DNA of 64,000 nt, taken from NCBI GenBank assembly GCA_043814035.1, contig JBDRKJ010000008.1, positions 1 through 64,000 on the forward strand. The letters run 5' to 3'. Position 1 is the stretch's first letter, and every line of letters begins with the position of its first letter. The DNA is from Peribacter sp043814035 (GTDB taxonomy: Bacteria; Patescibacteriota; Gracilibacteria; Peribacterales; Peribacteraceae). Below, piece by piece: positions 25,016-34,390 of this stretch. The translations under genes and the position numbers were made by a program. The notes below the pieces were generated by a model, which was not told the origin of the DNA, ran no database searches, and saw only the letters and a program-made list of their open reading frames with translations.

Positions 25016-25795
25016 CTATCGTGTGTTTTCACGCACCAGACCGAGATCTTTGAGCCCCTGTGGGTCAGAGATCGTGAGCCCGGCAAGCAGGATTTCGCGG
25101 TTCTCCTCGATGGCAGAGAGGCGTTTTTCGGCCTGAGAGAGCAGATCGGTGAGTTGTCGCTGCGACGATTTTGCCTGGCTCTCTTTCAGCTCGGTTTCTG
25201 AGAGGGCTGTTTGGGCCTTCGCGAGTTCCGCCTCCTTGCTGCCCGCTGTTGCGAAATCCTTGGCTTTCACCGCTTCTTTCTGTTCGCGTCCGAGGTCACG
25301 AACCTGAGTGCGCTGCTCTTTCTTCTGGTCGGCAATGATATCGAGCGCTGCCGTGAGTTCTTCGTCTCGACGATTGCCATTCTCGACTGCATTGGCCAAC
25401 GCGCTCACGTACTGATCGAGCGTCTCGATACGGTTTGTGCTGCGATTGAGCAGGTCGACGATGTTGACGGAGAGTGTATCGCCGAGTGTCTGGAGCAGAG
25501 CGAATGTCTCGTCACCCACTGGTTGCTCCTGCGAACGGACCATGCGTAGGATCTCTTCTATTCCCTTTGTGGCTGATTGAGTGGGGAGGAAGAGCCGTTG
25601 AGCAAGGTAGAGGGTTGTAAAGACGCCAAGCGCACCACTCGGTCGTGGTTTGAGCGTGATAGTGGCTAGGGTATTGAGCGCGACTGTTGCACTCTTACCA
25701 CCACTTACAGAGGGAATAGGAGAAGGCCCTGAAGAAAAGGTGCAGCCACCCAAGACGACAGTACACAGTGCCAAGAGAACGATTACTTTCTTCAC
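25016..25795 (-). CDS. Putative lipoprotein with coiled coil
   Basis: A 259-residue protein starting with GTG at 25795. The signal (KKVIVLLALCTVVLGGC) ends in the lipobox LGGC. A second hydrophobic patch (ALGVFTTLYLAQRLF) follows, and from about residue 120 the protein is a long Glu/Lys/Gln coiled coil (DIIADQKKEQRTQVRDLGRE and following). A TACAAT box ends eight bases before the GTG. It lies directly upstream of the VirB4-like gene, so it may be an accessory of that system. The frame extends to 26005 without support. Confidence 0.65.
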   Translation of the reverse strand: MKKVIVLLALCTVVLGGCTFSSGPSPIPSVSGGKSATVALNTLATITLKPRPSGALGVFTTLYLAQRLFLPTQSATKGIEEILRMVRSQEQPVGDETFALLQTLGDTLSVNIVDLLNRSTNRIETLDQYVSALANAVENGNRRDEELTAALDIIADQKKEQRTQVRDLGREQKEAVKAKDFATAGSKEAELAKAQTALSETELKESQAKSSQRQLTDLLSQAEKRLSAIEENREILLAGLTISDPQGLKDLGLVRENTR

Positions 25796-26034
25796 GGGTG
25801 GGTATTGTAAGCCATCTCTCTTCTCGTGCACAACGGAGCGAAATTTCCTCCCCTCTGAACACAGAATTACGCCAGATCTTTGCGGTGGCCATCTCGCACA
25901 CATATTGTGTTCAAAACATGAAGATTTTTTGTATGCAAGATCAAATTTTGTTTTCAACTCGCAAGTGGGGGTTTTGGTGGTACATTTGCGGTAATTCCTG
26001 ATCATAACTTTTGTTCATCATGTGATTTCCTATC

Positions 26035-27729
26035 ATGATTGAAGAGATAGCAGAAAAGGCCAGAAAAGCGCTCTTAGCCAAGTATTCCCTCAAGGAATTG
26101 ACGATGGAGTGGCGACGTCCGCAGGAGAAGGCTCATGGGGATATCGCCACGGCGGTCGCACTACAAATTGCCAAAGACGTAAAAAAGAAACCCCAAGAAA
26201 TTGCTCAGGCGCTCTGTGCTGAGCTTCAAAAGAGCCCCGACGTTGAGCGAGCCGAGGTGGCAGGGGCGGGGTACGTGAATGTATGGCTCACACCAGAGGC
26301 TCTTCTCAAGGAACTCAGCAGAACGCATTCTGTGTGTCTTCCACAGAAGCAACGAAAGAAGGAAGCCCCTGTTGTCATTGAGTACTCGGGACCGAATATC
26401 GCAAAGCCACTGGGTATCCATCACATCCTCTCTACGGTGATTGGGCAGGTGCTCGTCAATCTCCATCGACACTTGGGGTATTCCGTCGTTGCGACTAATC
26501 ATTTTGGCGATTGGGGAACGCAGTTCGGCAAGCTGTCCGAGGCATACAGTCGCTGGGGCGAGGGTCCCATAGAAGAGTATTCGATTGATCAACTGCTCTC
26601 GCTCTATGTGCGTTTTCATGACGAGGCCGAAAAAGATCCATCTCTCGAAGATGCGGCGCGCGCGTCTTTCCGTAAGTTGGAAGAGGGAGATCCTGCGATG
26701 CGTACGTTCTGGAAGGCCACGGTCTCCATTACCATGGATGCGATTAATTGCCTGTACAAGCGTCTGCATGTGCATTTTGACTGCGAGAACGGTGAGAGCT
26801 TTTACGAGAAGATGATGGCGCCAATTTTGGAGGAGGGGAAGAAGAAGCAGGTGATTGTTCCAGGCGAGAAGGGGGCGTTCGTGGTGGAATTCCCAGATGA
26901 ACAGCTGCCTCCCGCCGTGGTGCTTAAGGCAGACGGGGCGACCATCTACCTCACGCGGGATCTCGCGACGGTGCGCTACCGCATCGAGACGTGGCATCCT
27001 CGCGAGATTCTTTACGTTGTGGATCGGGCGCAGGAACTCTACTTCCGGCAGATTTTTGCCACGGTACGTCATCTGGGGTGGGATCTCCCGGCTCTTGAGC
27101 ATGTGGTCTTTGGGCGTATGCGCTTTGCCGATGGCTCCATGAGTACACGCAAGGGCAACATCGTGCGACTTGAATCTGTTCTCGACGAGGCAGTAGAGCG
27201 GGCAGGGAAGGTGATTGCGGAGCACGGGGAGGGCATTCAAACCGATGACCGTGCAGCACTTCAGGAGATGATGGGGGTTGGTGCCGTGGTCTACGGAATC
27301 CTCAGCCAGAATCGCAAAATGGATATGCAGTTCGACTGGCAGAAAGCGCTCTCGCTCGAGGGCAACAGTGCGCCCTACCTGCAGTACACGCATGCACGGG
27401 CACGCTCCGTACTACGGAAAGCCGATCTGCAGGATGCACCGCAACCAATGGGGTTGGATGCGTTGACCGATCGTGAACGGTCGCTCACCGGCGTACTCCT
27501 GCAATTTGCCGATGTGCTCGAAGAGGCGCGGGCACAGCGCATGCCGCATACACTCGCCAATTACCTCTTTTCTCTCTGTCAGGAATTTAACTCCTTCTAC
27601 AACGTAGAGCCGATTCTCAAGGCCGAAGGCTCACAACGCTCTCTCCGGCTCTTCCTTACGTCTCTCACGGCCATGGTCATTAAGACCGGTGCCGAACTCC
27701 TCACCCTGCGTGTCCCAGACCGCATGTAA
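26035..27729 (+). CDS. argS: Arginine--tRNA ligase
   Basis: A class I synthetase of 564 residues. The N-terminal Add1-type domain (1-110) is followed by the catalytic core with the HIGH-like motif NIAKPLGIHHILSTVIG, GDWGTQFGKL and, in place of KMSKS, MSTRKGNIV. The DALR anticodon-binding domain is at the C-terminus, ending LTLRVPDRM. Length is standard. No Shine-Dalgarno is visible. Confidence 0.97.
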   Translation: MIEEIAEKARKALLAKYSLKELTMEWRRPQEKAHGDIATAVALQIAKDVKKKPQEIAQALCAELQKSPDVERAEVAGAGYVNVWLTPEALLKELSRTHSVCLPQKQRKKEAPVVIEYSGPNIAKPLGIHHILSTVIGQVLVNLHRHLGYSVVATNHFGDWGTQFGKLSEAYSRWGEGPIEEYSIDQLLSLYVRFHDEAEKDPSLEDAARASFRKLEEGDPAMRTFWKATVSITMDAINCLYKRLHVHFDCENGESFYEKMMAPILEEGKKKQVIVPGEKGAFVVEFPDEQLPPAVVLKADGATIYLTRDLATVRYRIETWHPREILYVVDRAQELYFRQIFATVRHLGWDLPALEHVVFGRMRFADGSMSTRKGNIVRLESVLDEAVERAGKVIAEHGEGIQTDDRAALQEMMGVGAVVYGILSQNRKMDMQFDWQKALSLEGNSAPYLQYTHARARSVLRKADLQDAPQPMGLDALTDRERSLTGVLLQFADVLEEARAQRMPHTLANYLFSLCQEFNSFYNVEPILKAEGSQRSLRLFLTSLTAMVIKTGAELLTLRVPDRM

Positions 27730-27752
27730 TTCCCTCTCTTCCCTCCCTCCCC

Positions 27753-29192
27753 ATGTCCCGGTATTATCAGCCACCCCGCCGCTCTATGGCTGCCGTCACC
27801 ACACGTTCCTTTGTCGCATTCCTGCTCGTTGCCTCATTCGGCATTCTCTTTGCAGGATGCGGGCCCTCTTCACAGGGGAATGAAGAGGAGTTCACCTTTA
27901 CCGCCGATGATCTCGCACGGTTCCGCGATCTGGCGCAACAGGCGGATATGATGGGGTCGGGATCAACGCTTATGGATGCGTCTTCGGGAGCCACGATTAA
28001 ACTTGAAGCAGGGCAGAAGCTCCCCACGGAGCCGCCGGTACTTGATCTCTCGCTCGTGAAGACGTATGACGCGGTACGAGCAGGTCCCGGTGCGACGAGC
28101 AAAGATACTTACCAAGTCACCAATGCGTTTTTGAACGTGCGTTCCGCGCCGAATGTGACGTCATCTCAGATTGCCCGCCTGGTGCGGGGCGATGCAGTGA
28201 CCATACTGGAGTTCACCGATGCAGCGTGGGCGAAGGTGCGTCTGGCCGACAATCGCGAGGGGTACATCTCTCAGCGATACGTCGCCAAGATCGTATCCGA
28301 AGATCAACTCAAGAAAGAGAAAGAGGCATTTGCCGGTCAGTACTACGTGAATTTCGGCTTCGTGAACGTCCGTAAGGGAGCCGATACTGACAGTGAGAAG
28401 TTGGGTGAACTACCTGGACAGTCGTTTGTGAAGCCCGTGAGTCATGACGAGAACTGGGCACGGATCTCTTTTGAGGGCAAAGAAGGCTACGTGGCGATGC
28501 AGTACCTCTCACCGTTCTTGCCGAATTTCCTTGTGCGACAGAATGCGTTCACGTTGCCCATCTTGCACTACCGCATGGCGCAACAGGGTGCACTGGCAGC
28601 ACTGCAACGTCACCTTCCGCAGCTCAAAGCGGAGGGCGTTTCGTTCATGACGCTGTCGGCATTTTCTGATTTGCTCTTAAAACAGCAGGAGAAAGATATC
28701 CGTCTGCCGCCGAAGGCCGTGGTCATTACTGTTTCCGATATCACCGCGCAGAACGTGCGTGAGGTTTCGGATGCGCTCACTGCAGCGGGTGTGCGCGCCA
28801 CACTCTTCATCCCTACCAAAGAGTTGGGGCTCTCTGGTATCACCGAAAAGACGCTCTTAACGCTTCTCGCCAATAAATTTGATCTGCAGTCGGGAGGACA
28901 CACAGGTGATGACCTTCGATCGCTTACCAATGCGCAGATGGAGCTGGAACTCAAGCAGAGTCGCAAGCTCCTCGAGGAGTACACCCACGGTCAGGTGCGT
29001 GTCGTGGGTTATCCAGAGGGCGGCGTGAACGACCGTGTGACGCAGTACGCGGCGCAGGCGGGATACCTTCTCGGTGTGGGCGTGGCACCTGATCGCACGT
29101 TCCAACGGGAGCAATTACTACGACTGCCGAGTTTCCTCGTATCACCCACGGCTACCGATCAAGAAGTTCTCACCATGGTCAAAGGTCAATAG
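27753..29192 (+). CDS. Lipoprotein with two SH3b domains and a polysaccharide-deacetylase-like domain
   Basis: A 479-residue surface protein. The signal ends at the lipobox FAGC (about residue 36). Two bacterial SH3 repeats follow: NAFLNVRSAPNVTSSQIARL with WAKVRL (about 125-178) and FGFVNVRKGADTDSEKLGEL with WARISF (about 195-250). From about 265 a NodB-like domain reads TLPILHYRM, AVVITVSDITAQNV, SGGHTGDDL and VVGYPEGGVND; the metal-binding Asp pair of NodB is altered (VSDI), so activity is uncertain. It probably acts on or binds peptidoglycan. Leader: a 23-base pyrimidine tract after argS. Confidence 0.8.
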   Translation: MSRYYQPPRRSMAAVTTRSFVAFLLVASFGILFAGCGPSSQGNEEEFTFTADDLARFRDLAQQADMMGSGSTLMDASSGATIKLEAGQKLPTEPPVLDLSLVKTYDAVRAGPGATSKDTYQVTNAFLNVRSAPNVTSSQIARLVRGDAVTILEFTDAAWAKVRLADNREGYISQRYVAKIVSEDQLKKEKEAFAGQYYVNFGFVNVRKGADTDSEKLGELPGQSFVKPVSHDENWARISFEGKEGYVAMQYLSPFLPNFLVRQNAFTLPILHYRMAQQGALAALQRHLPQLKAEGVSFMTLSAFSDLLLKQQEKDIRLPPKAVVITVSDITAQNVREVSDALTAAGVRATLFIPTKELGLSGITEKTLLTLLANKFDLQSGGHTGDDLRSLTNAQMELELKQSRKLLEEYTHGQVRVVGYPEGGVNDRVTQYAAQAGYLLGVGVAPDRTFQREQLLRLPSFLVSPTATDQEVLTMVKGQ

Positions 29193-29270
29193 CTGATAGC
29201 TTGTAGCTTATAGCTGATAGATTTGGAAATCTGTTCTCTACAAGCTAAAAGCTCACAGCTACATGCTATT
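29190..29270. repeat. TAGCTTATAGCT tandem repeat, convergent gap
   Basis: Units TAGCTGA/TAGCTTG/TAGCTTA in both orientations around 29190-29220 and 29245-29270, forming an inverted arrangement between two convergent genes; it may fold as a terminator. Confidence 0.75.
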
Positions 29271-29565
29271 TCACTTGCAGCTTTTCGTTGATCGCGTTGA
29301 ACTCCTTCATGAAGCCGCTCACGGCGTTCTGTTGCGCAACTCTGCCTGCCTGCTCTGCGGCCATGGAGGTGATCTTTTGCAGGAGTTGATCTCCGTACTT
29401 GATGGTGTACCACGTGAAGAAAATAACGATGACGATCGGGATTAAGCTGAAGATACCCCGGATAAACCCACCAATGGTACGCAGTCGCTCACGACGATCC
29501 ATGCGTTGAAGAATCTCAAGGATTTGCTCGGGCGTATCGAGTGATTTAGCAGGTGTAGGAGCCAT
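29266..29565 (-). CDS. Small single-span membrane protein, unknown
   Basis: A 99-residue protein with a charged N-terminus (PEQILEILQRMDRRERLRTI), one strong helix (IFSLIPIVIVIFFTWYTI, about 43-60) and a helical, Gln-rich C-terminus. No family recognised. It begins eight bases after the FemAB-like gene and is the last gene of the minus-strand envelope operon. Confidence 0.6.
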   Translation of the reverse strand: MAPTPAKSLDTPEQILEILQRMDRRERLRTIGGFIRGIFSLIPIVIVIFFTWYTIKYGDQLLQKITSMAAEQAGRVAQQNAVSGFMKEFNAINEKLQVK

Positions 29566-29573
29566 AGAGAAGG

Positions 29574-30680
29574 TTAGAAGCCGCGGCGCCACTTGCGGAA
29601 GAGTTCAAAGGCGCGTGTGCCATGGTACCGCGCACTCAACGGGAAATCCATGCAGTGCACGAGAGGCAAGAGATGTCCTCCGAAGCCGGTCTTGAAGAGC
29701 GTCACTCCTGCAAACGGGTGTTTGGATCCTGAACCTTGATTATTGTCACCTTCGCCTTCTGGCGGCGCAATACCCCAGAAGTTGTACACGTGATCACCGC
29801 GCTTCAGCGCATCGCAAATCGCTGTCCACTGCAAGAGGTAGCTCACCGGAACTTTAGAGAGGCGATGTGTGCTGGCACCGTGGTGGTAACTCGTCTCACC
29901 GAAGGCGTGCATGTGAATAGAAGCGGCGGCGACTTCACCCTGATAGCGCGCCAGATACAGTGTGCATTCACGCCGCTGAGAAAATCTTTGTACTTGCGAA
30001 CGGAAAAAAGCATCGGTATACGGCGTGAATCCGTGACGGCGGCGCGTTTCTTCATGAAGAGTGATGAACGCCTCCATGTCTTGCAGTGGATTTGTCGAAG
30101 CTTCGACCGTCACGCCGTCACGCTCGGCGCGGCGCACCAGATTGCGGGTGGTCTTGCGCATTGCCATGAGCAGTTCTTCTTCGGTGCGGGGCTGGTCGGT
30201 CTCTTGAGTGTTCTGCTGCCATGGATCGTTTGTGCGTAGCGGCAGATACCAGAGGTGCTCGGCAAGTAGGTGGAGCGGTGAGGGGAGGTGAGGAAGGTAA
30301 GAAAGGGCAGAAAGGTAAGGAAGGTGGGTTGGCCAAAATGGGCTCATGCGGATGAAGACGCAGCGGTGTTCGCGAGCTACGTTTTTGAGTTCTTGGATGA
30401 GGGAGTCGAGGATAAGCTGGTAGCTGGTAGCTGGTAGCTGGTAGCTCAGTACTGGGCCATAGGAGATGGAGAGGTGACGTCCGCGTTTTGCCGGGACAAC
30501 GATTGCCTGGCAGATCCCGACAATTTCTCCATTATCGCGCACTTCGATCCGGATGGGCTCCTGTCCCGTATCGCGATAGACCTCGCCCATGGTCCAGCTC
30601 TGCAGAAAGGGGCGGAATTGTTGCTGACCAATGAAGGCATCCCATTCTTGGGGGTTCTGGGCTTCTTGAACGTTCATCAT
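29574..30680 (-). CDS. FemAB/FemX-like peptidyltransferase (GNAT fold)
   Basis: A 368-residue enzyme of the Fem family, which transfers amino acids from aminoacyl-tRNA to lipid II side chains or acts as a related N-acyltransferase. Features: QSWTMGEVYRDTG near the N-terminus, RKTTRNLVRRAERDGV in the middle and YHHGASTHR plus YNFWGIAPPEGEGDN at the end. Two segments are non-family: SYQLPATSYQL (79-89), coded by AGCTGGT repeats, and LPYLSALSYLPHLPSP (about 120-135), coded by GGTAAGGAA repeats. It is between a DegT aminotransferase and a small membrane protein. Confidence 0.85.
   Translation of the reverse strand: MMNVQEAQNPQEWDAFIGQQQFRPFLQSWTMGEVYRDTGQEPIRIEVRDNGEIVGICQAIVVPAKRGRHLSISYGPVLSYQLPATSYQLILDSLIQELKNVAREHRCVFIRMSPFWPTHLPYLSALSYLPHLPSPLHLLAEHLWYLPLRTNDPWQQNTQETDQPRTEEELLMAMRKTTRNLVRRAERDGVTVEASTNPLQDMEAFITLHEETRRRHGFTPYTDAFFRSQVQRFSQRRECTLYLARYQGEVAAASIHMHAFGETSYHHGASTHRLSKVPVSYLLQWTAICDALKRGDHVYNFWGIAPPEGEGDNNQGSGSKHPFAGVTLFKTGFGGHLLPLVHCMDFPLSARYHGTRAFELFRKWRRGF
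30279..30330. repeat. GGTGAGGAAGGTAAG repeat in the FemAB-like gene
   Basis: Degenerate copies of the 9-bp motif seen at 18133 and 47539, here in frame and translated as Leu/Pro/Ser-rich sequence. Confidence 0.75.
30418..30448. repeat. AGCTGGT tandem repeat in the FemAB-like gene
   Basis: Four AGCTGGT units in a row; translated in frame as SYQLPATSYQL. Confidence 0.85.
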
Positions 30681-30709
30681 ACCTATCGTACCGCAATTGA
30701 GTGTACAGG

Positions 30710-31957
30710 TCAGACAGAAGGCAGGAGTTTGCTGAGCTCGGCAAGGAGCGACTGTGCCTGCTTTTGCGTCATCGTCGGGTGAGTGGGTAGTGAGAGAATT
30801 TGCTCGGCAGCACTCTCAGCGTTGGGATCCGATCCCAACGTGTAGTTCACTTCTTCCAATGGGCTCCCTGGCGGGCATATCACGCAGCCTGCCCATCCGT
30901 CGTACAGATGGATGTTGTGTTTTTTGAGGGCAGTACGGATTCCTTCTGCATTCTTGAGGAAGAGGGGGAACTTCTGCAGTGGCAGGTCAGGATGAATCGC
31001 CTTGGGTACATTCCAGTGCCGCTCGGATGCTTGCGTGAGGTAGAACCTGGTCAGAGCACGTCGGTGATCATTGATCGCGTTGAGACGCCTGAGACCTGCG
31101 AGTGCGAGAGAGGCGCAGGCATTGGGGAGCCTGTGGAGCGTAGGGGACATGATTCCGTGCTTCTCAGCAGGTGTGAGAATGGGGACGAGGCCGCCGAGTC
31201 GTCGTGCGAGCACGAGCAGCACCTTCCCGAGGCCTGAGCCGTAGAGTGGACGCGCGATGGCATAAACAATCGGGTAGAGGAGGAGGCGTTTGATACGGAA
31301 CAACGATAGCGAAACGGCACCGCCTTCTTCCGCACGCAGTTTCATCGAGAGATCAGGGTGACGTGACAGCATGGCACCACCCGTAATGCCTGAGATCGCT
31401 TTATCACGACCGAAACTGAACAGGATGGCGTCACCATCTTTCGCGATGGTCGGCGGTCCATTCTCATCTGGCATGATGTGTGCGCAATCCTCTATGAGCA
31501 GGAGCCCGTAGCGATCGCAGAGGGCGCGCAGGCGGTGAGTATCCGCGGGGATGCCAAATGTGTGTTGGCAGATGACGGCTTGTGTGCGTGGGGTGATGCG
31601 GCGCTCGACGTCTGAGAGATCGAGGTTGAGGGTGTCTTGTTCAATGTCTGCGTACACCGGCGTCTTGCCGGCCGCCTGAATGGCATTGGGTACCACGAGG
31701 CAGGTGTAGGCCTGTACGATGATCTCGGCGCGTTCGGGACCTTTAAGGCTCTTCAAGAGCGCGGCAAGTGCCTCGCGGCCCGAAGCGAAGAGAAACGCAT
31801 CAGCATGATACTTTTGTGCGAGGGCGGAGCGCAGTTCCTCGCGGGCGGATCCTTCTTTCCACTTCCAGGGTTGCAGCAATAGCCCCAGAGAGCGGCGCAC
31901 GTAATCTGCGTCCACGTGTGGAGCAAAAGTGTGATGGATGGGGGACAGGAAGGACAT
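30710..31957 (-). CDS. DegT/DnrJ/EryC1/StrS family aminotransferase
   Basis: A 415-residue PLP enzyme. FASGREALAALL is the cofactor phosphate region, IIVQAYTCLVVPNAI and ADIEQDTLNLD follow, and LIEDCAHIM has the Asp that binds the pyridine nitrogen. FSFGRDKAISGITGGAML contains the Schiff-base Lys. Such enzymes aminate nucleotide-linked keto-sugars. It starts four bases after murF and precedes the FemAB-like gene, which suggests a role in envelope sugars or wall modification. The product is not known. Confidence 0.9.
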   Translation of the reverse strand: MSFLSPIHHTFAPHVDADYVRRSLGLLLQPWKWKEGSAREELRSALAQKYHADAFLFASGREALAALLKSLKGPERAEIIVQAYTCLVVPNAIQAAGKTPVYADIEQDTLNLDLSDVERRITPRTQAVICQHTFGIPADTHRLRALCDRYGLLLIEDCAHIMPDENGPPTIAKDGDAILFSFGRDKAISGITGGAMLSRHPDLSMKLRAEEGGAVSLSLFRIKRLLLYPIVYAIARPLYGSGLGKVLLVLARRLGGLVPILTPAEKHGIMSPTLHRLPNACASLALAGLRRLNAINDHRRALTRFYLTQASERHWNVPKAIHPDLPLQKFPLFLKNAEGIRTALKKHNIHLYDGWAGCVICPPGSPLEEVNYTLGSDPNAESAAEQILSLPTHPTMTQKQAQSLLAELSKLLPSV

Positions 31958-31961
31958 AGGA

Positions 31962-33515
31962 TTAGGGCGTAGGGCGTAGGGGCGTTGTTGGAGGGAGCAG
32001 GCGGCGAACAGTTTCTTCGGGAATACGTCCGACGCAGATGAAGAGTGTACCGGCAGTCACCGGTTTTGTTTTCTTCGAGAGAATTTCCACGGGCTTTCCG
32101 TATCCTCGTGCGAAGGAACGCGCATGACGGGGATGTGCAAAGATGACGCGCGAGAAGCCGCCAGCAGCTTCGGTGCCCAGTTGCGCGTGCACGCGGTCCT
32201 CCTCTTCGCCAAGCTCGATGAGTCCGCTTGTGAGCAGAACTTTCTCCTCGGCAGGCTGTCCCTTGGCCCAGCCAAGGCTGGCCTTGAAACTCGCAGGGCT
32301 CGCGTTGTGCGTATCGTCGAGCAGCGTGACGTTTCTCACTGTGCGTACCGAGAACGTGTGCTCCGGAGGTCGAAAACTCGAGAGCCTGCGTGCGACCTCG
32401 GGGCGCTTGAGGCCGAGCACTTCGGCAGCGGCCATGGCGAGCAGGATATTTGTCACGTTGTGTGTGCCGTGCAGAGGGCACGTGATCATGGTGTTGCCCG
32501 TACGGAAACGCAGTCCCGTTGATGTCTCTTCAATATCGAAGGCTTCCAGATCCGCAGGTCCCCCCGTGCCGACGGTTACGGTACGACAGTGCGCATGTTT
32601 ACGGAGCGGTTCGGCGAACGGACTGTCACCGTTCACGATGGCCGCTCCCTCTTGTGGAAGTGCATCGAAGAGCTCTGCCTTGGCCGTGAGCAGTTTTTCC
32701 TGCGAGCCGAACAGGGCCATGTGCTGCGATCCGATGAAGGTGATGATGCCGATGAGCGGGCGGGTAATGGCGCAGAGCTTCTGAATTTCGCCGCTGCGAT
32801 ACGCACCCATTTCGATGATGAGGATCTTGGGTGCCGAAGTTCCAGAAAGTGCCTGAGTCATCCACCGTGCCACGCCGATCTCCGCGTTCACGTAGGCAGG
32901 TGTGGACTGTGCTCCCTGAGCTTTGAGGAGGTGGAGGAGGAGTTCCTTGGTGGTTGTTTTGCCCACACTCCCCGTGATGCCGATGACGATAAGTTGTTCA
33001 TGCTTATCTCGTACACTGCGTGCGCGTTGCATGATGCGGCGTTTGAGCACGCGGTCCATAGGCAGAAAGATTGTCCACGAGAATATCAATGTGAGAGGCG
33101 AGAGCAGTGGAATTGTCACGAGTGCCGGGGTGTGCTCGATGGGGAAGAGCAGCAGAAGAAATGAGGCAAGCAGCACGAGGAACGCTGCACTTCCCATGAG
33201 GGTGATGGCCTTCACTGTCCACACAGGCCGTGACTGACGGTTCAGTGCGAGACGCACAATAGTGAACATGGTGAGCAGCGAGAGCACGCCCACGGTCCAT
33301 GTGAGATGTGGCACCCATTCATGGAGCAAGATGGGGAGCGAGAGCAGTAGGATGAACGGTTTGAAGAGTCCGAATGTCTGAAGGAAGAGCCCTTCACTTC
33401 TCATGTGTTCGCGCAGGCGATCGAACCGCCACTCCTTCACCTGCCAGAGTGCGGCGAAGGTGAGCAGCGGCGAGAGCGTGGCCGTGAATGTGAGGAGAAT
33501 AAGGAGGAAAGACAT
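31962..33515 (-). CDS. murF: MurF-like Mur ligase with N-terminal membrane domain
   Basis: A 517-residue protein. Residues 1-160 carry about four hydrophobic helices (LLILLTFTATLSPLLTFAAL, then FILLLSLPILLHEW and so on). The Mur ligase part follows with GITGSVGKTTTKELLLHLL (ATP loop, about 179-197), IEMGAYRSGEI, THNVTNILLAMAAAEVLG and LDDTHNASPASF. This matches MurF, which adds the D-Ala-D-Ala dipeptide. The membrane domain is unlike classical soluble MurF. The C-terminal TTPLRPTP is coded by the TAGGGCGTAGGGCG repeat. Confidence 0.85.
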   Translation of the reverse strand: MSFLLILLTFTATLSPLLTFAALWQVKEWRFDRLREHMRSEGLFLQTFGLFKPFILLLSLPILLHEWVPHLTWTVGVLSLLTMFTIVRLALNRQSRPVWTVKAITLMGSAAFLVLLASFLLLLFPIEHTPALVTIPLLSPLTLIFSWTIFLPMDRVLKRRIMQRARSVRDKHEQLIVIGITGSVGKTTTKELLLHLLKAQGAQSTPAYVNAEIGVARWMTQALSGTSAPKILIIEMGAYRSGEIQKLCAITRPLIGIITFIGSQHMALFGSQEKLLTAKAELFDALPQEGAAIVNGDSPFAEPLRKHAHCRTVTVGTGGPADLEAFDIEETSTGLRFRTGNTMITCPLHGTHNVTNILLAMAAAEVLGLKRPEVARRLSSFRPPEHTFSVRTVRNVTLLDDTHNASPASFKASLGWAKGQPAEEKVLLTSGLIELGEEEDRVHAQLGTEAAGGFSRVIFAHPRHARSFARGYGKPVEILSKKTKPVTAGTLFICVGRIPEETVRRLLPPTTPLRPTP

Positions 33516-33532
33516 ACGGGTTAGGGTTTCAA

Positions 33533-34240
33533 TTAGAGGTGGTTGCGGATGACGGAGGCGATTTCGAGTGCGCGGTCACGGTGCACGCGGTGACGGGTGC
33601 CCTCGAAGGTATGAAGCACGCTCCCGCGGATGGCCTCGTGCATGGTCTGCCCGTCTTGAATAGGTGTGTACGTATCAGCCTCTCCCCAGAAGAGATCGGT
33701 GGGGATAGTGATTGTGGAGAGGAGGGGAGTGAGATCCTCTGCAGTAACTTTCGCGAGGGTCTGCCGCATCAGGGGCGAGGCACGTTCGTAGTCGTGCTCA
33801 CGCAGGAGCTTGTAGAGCAGTGTGCGCGCAGAAGACTTCAAACGTTTCAGACCGGGTAGCGCGAAGATCGAACCGCCGATGCGAGCTAGGACGTTACCGA
33901 TAACGCGCTTGAGCGATCGATGGCGGATGCCAGCGGCGGCGCAGAGATACAGATGTGCGATTGGTAATTTACGATTGGCAAGCTTGATGGCGATGCGGCC
34001 TCCGTGCGAGTGGCCGAGGAGCAAGAGTGGTTCTTCGATATGGTTTCTGTGCAACCAGGTTTCTACCCAATCGGCGTAGTCATCCATGTTCCACGGACGC
34101 GGCGGTTCCGGCTCCGATCCGAAACCGGGCAGATCTGGCGTGAGGATCGTGAGTGCTTCGCCGTCGAGGACGGCACGAAGCTCATCGAAGGACTCTTTGG
34201 ATCCTCCCCATCCGTGGAGACAGAGCAGAACAGGCTGCAT
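33533..34240 (-). CDS. Alpha/beta hydrolase
   Basis: A 235-residue hydrolase. The oxyanion region is LCLHGWGGSKESF (about 7-19), the nucleophile Ser is in LLLGHSHGGRIA (about 75-86), the acid is likely Asp in FWGEADTYTP, and the catalytic His is in EGTRHRVHRD near the end. A small cap lies between. The substrate is unknown. A TACTAT box ends six bases before the ATG at 34240, so this gene probably opens the operon that continues through murF, DegT and FemAB. Confidence 0.85.
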   Translation of the reverse strand: MQPVLLCLHGWGGSKESFDELRAVLDGEALTILTPDLPGFGSEPEPPRPWNMDDYADWVETWLHRNHIEEPLLLLGHSHGGRIAIKLANRKLPIAHLYLCAAAGIRHRSLKRVIGNVLARIGGSIFALPGLKRLKSSARTLLYKLLREHDYERASPLMRQTLAKVTAEDLTPLLSTITIPTDLFWGEADTYTPIQDGQTMHEAIRGSVLHTFEGTRHRVHRDRALEIASVIRNHL

Positions 34241-34246
34241 ACGGCG

Positions 34247-34252
34247 ATAGTA
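34247..34252 (-). promoter_or_regulatory. -10 box of the envelope operon
   Basis: TACTAT on the minus strand, six bases before the ATG at 34240. Confidence 0.5.
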
Positions 34253-34390
34253 TGTCAGAACAGCGCTTCTCGAAGCAGGACTTACGACACATTTCTCTGC
34301 GTCGCATATGCGTTCGGTGAATTTTTCACAGAGAGGGTGCGGTGCCACCGCTGATTGCTATTTTCTTTAAATTCTTGTAATATATACTTT

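Noticed and set aside
26161..27393. Minus-strand frame of 410 codons
   Set aside because: Antisense of argS; composition rich in His, Arg and Cys is typical of a shadow frame.
29190..29270. TAGCT tandem units as a recombination attachment site
   Set aside because: Degenerate copies of the same motif occur at several unrelated places, including inside genes, and no integrase is nearby.
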